Source: Alteromonas macleodii | GTDB lineage: Bacteria > Pseudomonadota > Gammaproteobacteria > Enterobacterales > Alteromonadaceae | Assembly: GCF_903772925.1 (NCBI RefSeq) | Contig: NZ_LR812090.1 | Location: forward strand, 2,066,333-2,130,332 | Length of the DNA stretch: 64,000 nucleotides | Direction of reading: 5' to 3' | In this document: positions 61,035 to 64,000 of the stretch, piece by piece | Layout: each line of letters opens with the position of its first letter | Numbering within the stretch: the stretch's first letter is position 1 | Program-made: the position numbers and the translations under genes | The notes under the pieces: model-generated | The model's database searches: none | What the model was told of the DNA's origin: nothing | Seen by the model: only the letters and a program-made list of their open reading frames with translations

Positions 61035-63329
61035 GTGCAAAAGACACTAAGCCAGACTTTATTCCAAACCTTATTAATAGGGATTGTAATAGCATCACTT
61101 CTGATTATTGGCGCTGTTTGGCGCTCTGCAAACACACTTGTTGTTCAAAATATTGATCACGATATTCTATTAGCCGAAAAAGTTTTCGATAAAGTTGTCG
61201 CCGACAGGCAAGCCGTTATCAAAAGTGTATCGAAAGTCCTGGCGCGTTCCTTTGACTTCAGGCGCGCCGTTGGGACCGAGAATATTCCCTCTATTGAAGC
61301 TGCATTTACGAGTTATGCAGACCGCCTTAATACCAAAATCATTGCGTTAGTGAGCCTTGATCACAAGGTTGTTGCAACCCACACAGACTTATTCAAGGTT
61401 GGTCAGGACGTAGAGAGTAGTTTATCGCTTGTTGCAAAAGGTCGAGACAGCGGCTTCTTTGTTGTAAATGATAATTTAGTTGAGCTGAATCTTATTCGGG
61501 TAGAGATCCCGACACTCAGATACTACATGTTAATTGGTGTTGAATTTGACGATGATTTACTTGAACAGCTAAAGCAACTTGTTGATGCCGAAATTATCAT
61601 TTCTAAGGCAGATTCCAACGAGATCATTAAGGCAACATTAGATAACGATGAAGCACAACGAATAATTGCATCACAACAAGATCCGTCTTGGGTGGATGTA
61701 ACCTTTAAAGACGAATTAACTTACTTGGCGCGGCAGGTAAGTATAGGCTCTGAGCAAAATTTACCGGTTGCTATTACATTAGCGGTCGATACAACGTCTT
61801 ATTTCAACGCGTTTACGCGTATTCAATTAACTATATTGGCATTCTGTCTACTAGCTATTTTAGTAGCGCTCGGACTTTCCCTGTTTCTGGCTAGAAATGT
61901 GAGCGACTCTGTCTCTAAACTAGTTAAAGCCGTAAATAAAGTAGCATCGGGTAGTTATGGTTCAACCCTAGAATCACCGTCGAAACTAAAAGAAATTACA
62001 GAGCTTGCAGTTGCCGTAGACAGCATGCAAGAGAGTATTAAAAGTCGTGAAAAGCACATTCGCTACCAGGCTGAACACGATGTATTAACCGGTCTTTTTA
62101 ATCGAAACTATGTTGAAGGCTATTTTGAGTCTGAACTTAAAGAGGGGCGAGCGGTTCAGGTTGTAGCTATAACAGTTATTGGGTTTAGAACCATAAATGA
62201 CTTATATGGCTACTCGAATGGTGATAACACACTTAAAGCACTTGCAGAGCGCTTGCAGCGCTGGCCTGGCACGTCTGCACGGCTTGCTGGCGGCGAAATA
62301 CTGTATATATCACACGAATCGTTAAACGACGATCAGCTAGAAACACTTAAACATATTTTAGAACAGCCGGTTGAAAGTAACTTAATTGCCATCCCTGTTA
62401 AAGTTGCTATGGCAGTAATCGAGTGTCCTCAAGACGCCTCTTCTTCTGAAGAGCTATTTAGAAAGATGAATATAGTGACCGATGAGGCTATTCATAGTGA
62501 TAGCTGGTGTGTACGGTATCGGACCGATTTAGAAGATAGGTATAATCGCAGGCTTGCTATAACAACGGAATTGAAGCGCTCGCTTGTGAGCCAACAAAAC
62601 GAACTGTCTATGGTTTACCAGCCCAAGGTTGATTTGCAAACGATGAAAGTTTGCAGCATGGAGGCGTTGATCCGCTGGAACAATAGCGCGCTTGGTTTTG
62701 TGCCGCCTGATGAATTCATCACTATTGCCGAGCAAGCAGGGTTAATAGAGCAAGTAACAACCTGGGTAATGCAGCAAACCATTACTGACTTATCTTACTT
62801 TAGGTCGAAGGGTTATCGGTTTACCGTTGCCATGAACCTGTCGACGCAAGACATTCAAAACAAAGTGTTACTCAGCAAGCTTGTGGCTCTGCTTACGAAA
62901 GAGGGGCTATCACCAGAATCCCTAGAGCTTGAAATAACCGAAAGTGATTTAGTTGCTGATGCATCACTTGCGATTGAAAACCTTAACGAATTAACTGCTA
63001 GAGGCTTTCACTTCGCGATTGACGATTTTGGTACTGGCTATTCGTCACTGGCCTATTTAAAGAACTTACCTGTTAAAACGATTAAAATAGACAAAAGCTT
63101 TATTCTTTCTCTGGCTAGCGATGAGAACGATCAACAAATTGTTCATACTGTGCTTAGTTTGGCGAATGTTTTTAATTTGAAAGTGGTTGCTGAGGGTGTA
63201 GAAGATTTAGCTTCCCTTGAAATTTTGAAGGAATGGGGCTGCGATATTGCGCAAGGTTATTACATTAGCCGCCCGCTAAATCGTTCAGACCTTGATGATT
63301 GGCTTCAAAATACGCCTTTCGGTGAATAG
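61035..63329 (+). CDS. Membrane sensor with degenerate GGDEF and intact EAL domain
   Basis: This 764-residue protein has a first transmembrane helix (12-29), a periplasmic Cache-like sensor (about 35-255), a second helix (263-285), a HAMP linker, a GGDEF domain and an EAL domain. The GGDEF site reads AGGEI (418-422), so it should not synthesise c-di-GMP. The EAL domain keeps EAL (543-545), NLS (601-603), ELEITES, DDFGTG (663-668), KIDKSF and AEGVED, so it is probably an active c-di-GMP phosphodiesterase. Start is GTG after GGGG. In E. coli rimP-nusA-infB follow tRNA-Leu at this point; here this sensor takes their place. Confidence 0.88.
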   Translation: MQKTLSQTLFQTLLIGIVIASLLIIGAVWRSANTLVVQNIDHDILLAEKVFDKVVADRQAVIKSVSKVLARSFDFRRAVGTENIPSIEAAFTSYADRLNTKIIALVSLDHKVVATHTDLFKVGQDVESSLSLVAKGRDSGFFVVNDNLVELNLIRVEIPTLRYYMLIGVEFDDDLLEQLKQLVDAEIIISKADSNEIIKATLDNDEAQRIIASQQDPSWVDVTFKDELTYLARQVSIGSEQNLPVAITLAVDTTSYFNAFTRIQLTILAFCLLAILVALGLSLFLARNVSDSVSKLVKAVNKVASGSYGSTLESPSKLKEITELAVAVDSMQESIKSREKHIRYQAEHDVLTGLFNRNYVEGYFESELKEGRAVQVVAITVIGFRTINDLYGYSNGDNTLKALAERLQRWPGTSARLAGGEILYISHESLNDDQLETLKHILEQPVESNLIAIPVKVAMAVIECPQDASSSEELFRKMNIVTDEAIHSDSWCVRYRTDLEDRYNRRLAITTELKRSLVSQQNELSMVYQPKVDLQTMKVCSMEALIRWNNSALGFVPPDEFITIAEQAGLIEQVTTWVMQQTITDLSYFRSKGYRFTVAMNLSTQDIQNKVLLSKLVALLTKEGLSPESLELEITESDLVADASLAIENLNELTARGFHFAIDDFGTGYSSLAYLKNLPVKTIKIDKSFILSLASDENDQQIVHTVLSLANVFNLKVVAEGVEDLASLEILKEWGCDIAQGYYISRPLNRSDLDDWLQNTPFGE

Positions 63330-63570
63330 CTTTTTTATAAGGAAAAGTTTATTTTTTAAGTATACGCAATGCAGTTTGCTCGGTATTTATATACAGCAAG
63401 GTAACGTATGTGCGTTCCAGTTACTCGGCATTGTTCAAGCGACTTGGCATTGTTAATGCAAAAAATAACAACGAGACGTGTAAAAACGCTCTATAGGCCT
63501 AATTTTATCGCTACGTGTGAGTATTTTGCCTACTGAGTTGTGAAATTACTTCAAAAACAAGGAATTTATT

Positions 63571-63729
63571 ATGGACATCATTCGTATACTTTTATCAATT
63601 TTACTTCCACCGCTAGGCGTATTTTTACAAGTTGGCTTGGGTGCGCATTTTTGGATTAACATCCTACTGACCATCCTTGGTTATTTCCCAGGTGTTATCC
63701 ACGCAATTTATATCATTGCCAAGAAGTAG
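63571..63729 (+). CDS. YqaE/Pmp3 family membrane peptide
   Basis: This 52-residue protein has two transmembrane helices. MDIIRILLSILLPPLGVFLQVG and LLTILGYFPGVIHAIYII match the Pmp3 (UPF0057) family, which in yeast and plants affects membrane potential and salt tolerance; the bacterial role is unclear. AAGGA lies well upstream of the ATG. A terminator follows. Confidence 0.9.
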   Translation: MDIIRILLSILLPPLGVFLQVGLGAHFWINILLTILGYFPGVIHAIYIIAKK

Positions 63730-63796
63730 GTGATGTCACTCGCTCTACTGCGCGGGTAACAATGTAATAAGTGTTGTAAAGCAGTAACGAAACAAA

Positions 63797-63825
63797 CAAA
63801 AGCCAGCGTTTTAAGCTGGCTTTTT
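63797..63825 (+). terminator. Terminator of the Pmp3 gene
   Basis: AAAAGCCAGC and GCTGGCTTTTT form the stem around GTTTTAA, about 70 bases past the stop. The stem closely resembles the one at 60814-60839. Confidence 0.85.
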
Positions 63826-63845
63826 CATGTAACATTAACAAAAAA

Positions 63846-63869
63846 GAGAAGCGCCTAATGGCGCTTCAG
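63846..63869 (-). terminator. Terminator of the partial gene at the right edge
   Basis: GAAGCGCC-TAAT-GGCGCTTC forms a perfect 8-base stem, with T-rich sequence following on the minus strand. Confidence 0.7.
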
Positions 63870-63878
63870 TTATTTTAA

Positions 63879-64000
63879 TTAGGCTGTCAGTTTTTCTTCA
63901 TCGAGCTCTTGTTTCATTTCTTTTTTATATTCATCGGCTAGCTGAGTTTTCTGACGTTCATTTAGAACACTGCCCGCAACCTGAAAAAACTTCTGCTCTT
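63879..64000 (-). CDS. C-terminal end of an unidentified protein
   Basis: Only the last 39 codons are in the window. The sequence is helical and charged: EQKFFQVAGSVLNERQ, then TQLADEYKKEMKQELDEEKL. It could be the end of a hemerythrin-like HHE or other helical protein, but there is too little to decide. The adjoining hairpin supports a real gene end. Confidence 0.5.
   Translation of the reverse strand, partial: EQKFFQVAGSVLNERQKTQLADEYKKEMKQELDEEKLTA

Overview
This 64 kb window is ordinary chromosomal DNA of a marine gammaproteobacterium, most likely Alteromonas or a close relative in the Alteromonadaceae. The grounds are moderate GC content judged by eye, the gene orders described below, a monomeric NADP isocitrate dehydrogenase, and the paired Aat and Bpt aminoacyl-transferases. 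I see no insertion sequence, phage gene, CRISPR array or rRNA operon. About 55 protein genes and one tRNA gene are supported. Coding is dense, with simple hairpin-plus-T-tract terminators at most operon ends.

Layout. 1-9.9 kb: a partial NTF2-like protein, a conserved membrane protein, the divergent ppsR/ppsA pair of gluconeogenic PEP synthase (with a HexR-type operator between them), a small coiled-coil ORF, a Tat-exported molybdenum hydroxylase pair (IorB/IorA-like) and small conserved proteins. 9.9-16.9 kb: a minus-strand run with a GNAT acetyltransferase, roxA, an unusual class III cyclase-like protein, purB, hflD, mnmA and rluE. 17.4-19.6 kb: icd. 20.2-26.3 kb: cspD, clpS, clpA, infA, bpt, aat and trxB, so the whole bacterial N-degron pathway lies in 6 kb. 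26.8-33.6 kb: yfbV, sprT, sppA, a DoxX/HvfX-like protein, a YdjA-like nitroreductase, a DUF2797 protein and ansA. 33.8-47.3 kb: one long minus-strand block, leuS-lptE-holA-nadD-rsfS-rlmH-mrdA-rodA-rlpA-dacA-ybeD-lipB-lipA, which matches the enterobacterial order except that cobC is absent. 47.6-53.9 kb: a secreted SRPBCC protein, a Lon-like ATP-dependent protease, an orphan membrane-anchored protein with ankyrin-like segments and an SDR dehydrogenase. 54-60.8 kb: yhbY divergent from rlmE-ftsH-folP-glmM-tpiA-secG-tRNA-Leu(GAG). 61-64 kb: a degenerate-GGDEF/EAL sensor, a Pmp3-family peptide and the end of an unidentified gene.

Most genes are housekeeping: RNA modification (mnmA, rluE, rlmH, rlmE), protein quality control (clpAS, ftsH, sppA, Lon-like), envelope growth (mrdA, rodA, dacA, rlpA, glmM, lptE), lipoate synthesis and central carbon metabolism (ppsA, icd, tpiA). 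I did not find a clear new multi-gene system. The points most worth following are: sprT, which has no ATG, GTG or TTG able to start a full-length protein but has an ATC at ideal distance from a Shine-Dalgarno sequence; a cyclase-homology protein lacking the usual transition-state arginine; an orphan HvfX-like DoxX protein; the 646-residue orphan at 51 kb; a DUF2797 protein with a GIY-YIG-like core; and several perfect palindromes upstream of clpS, icd, yfbV and the first gene.
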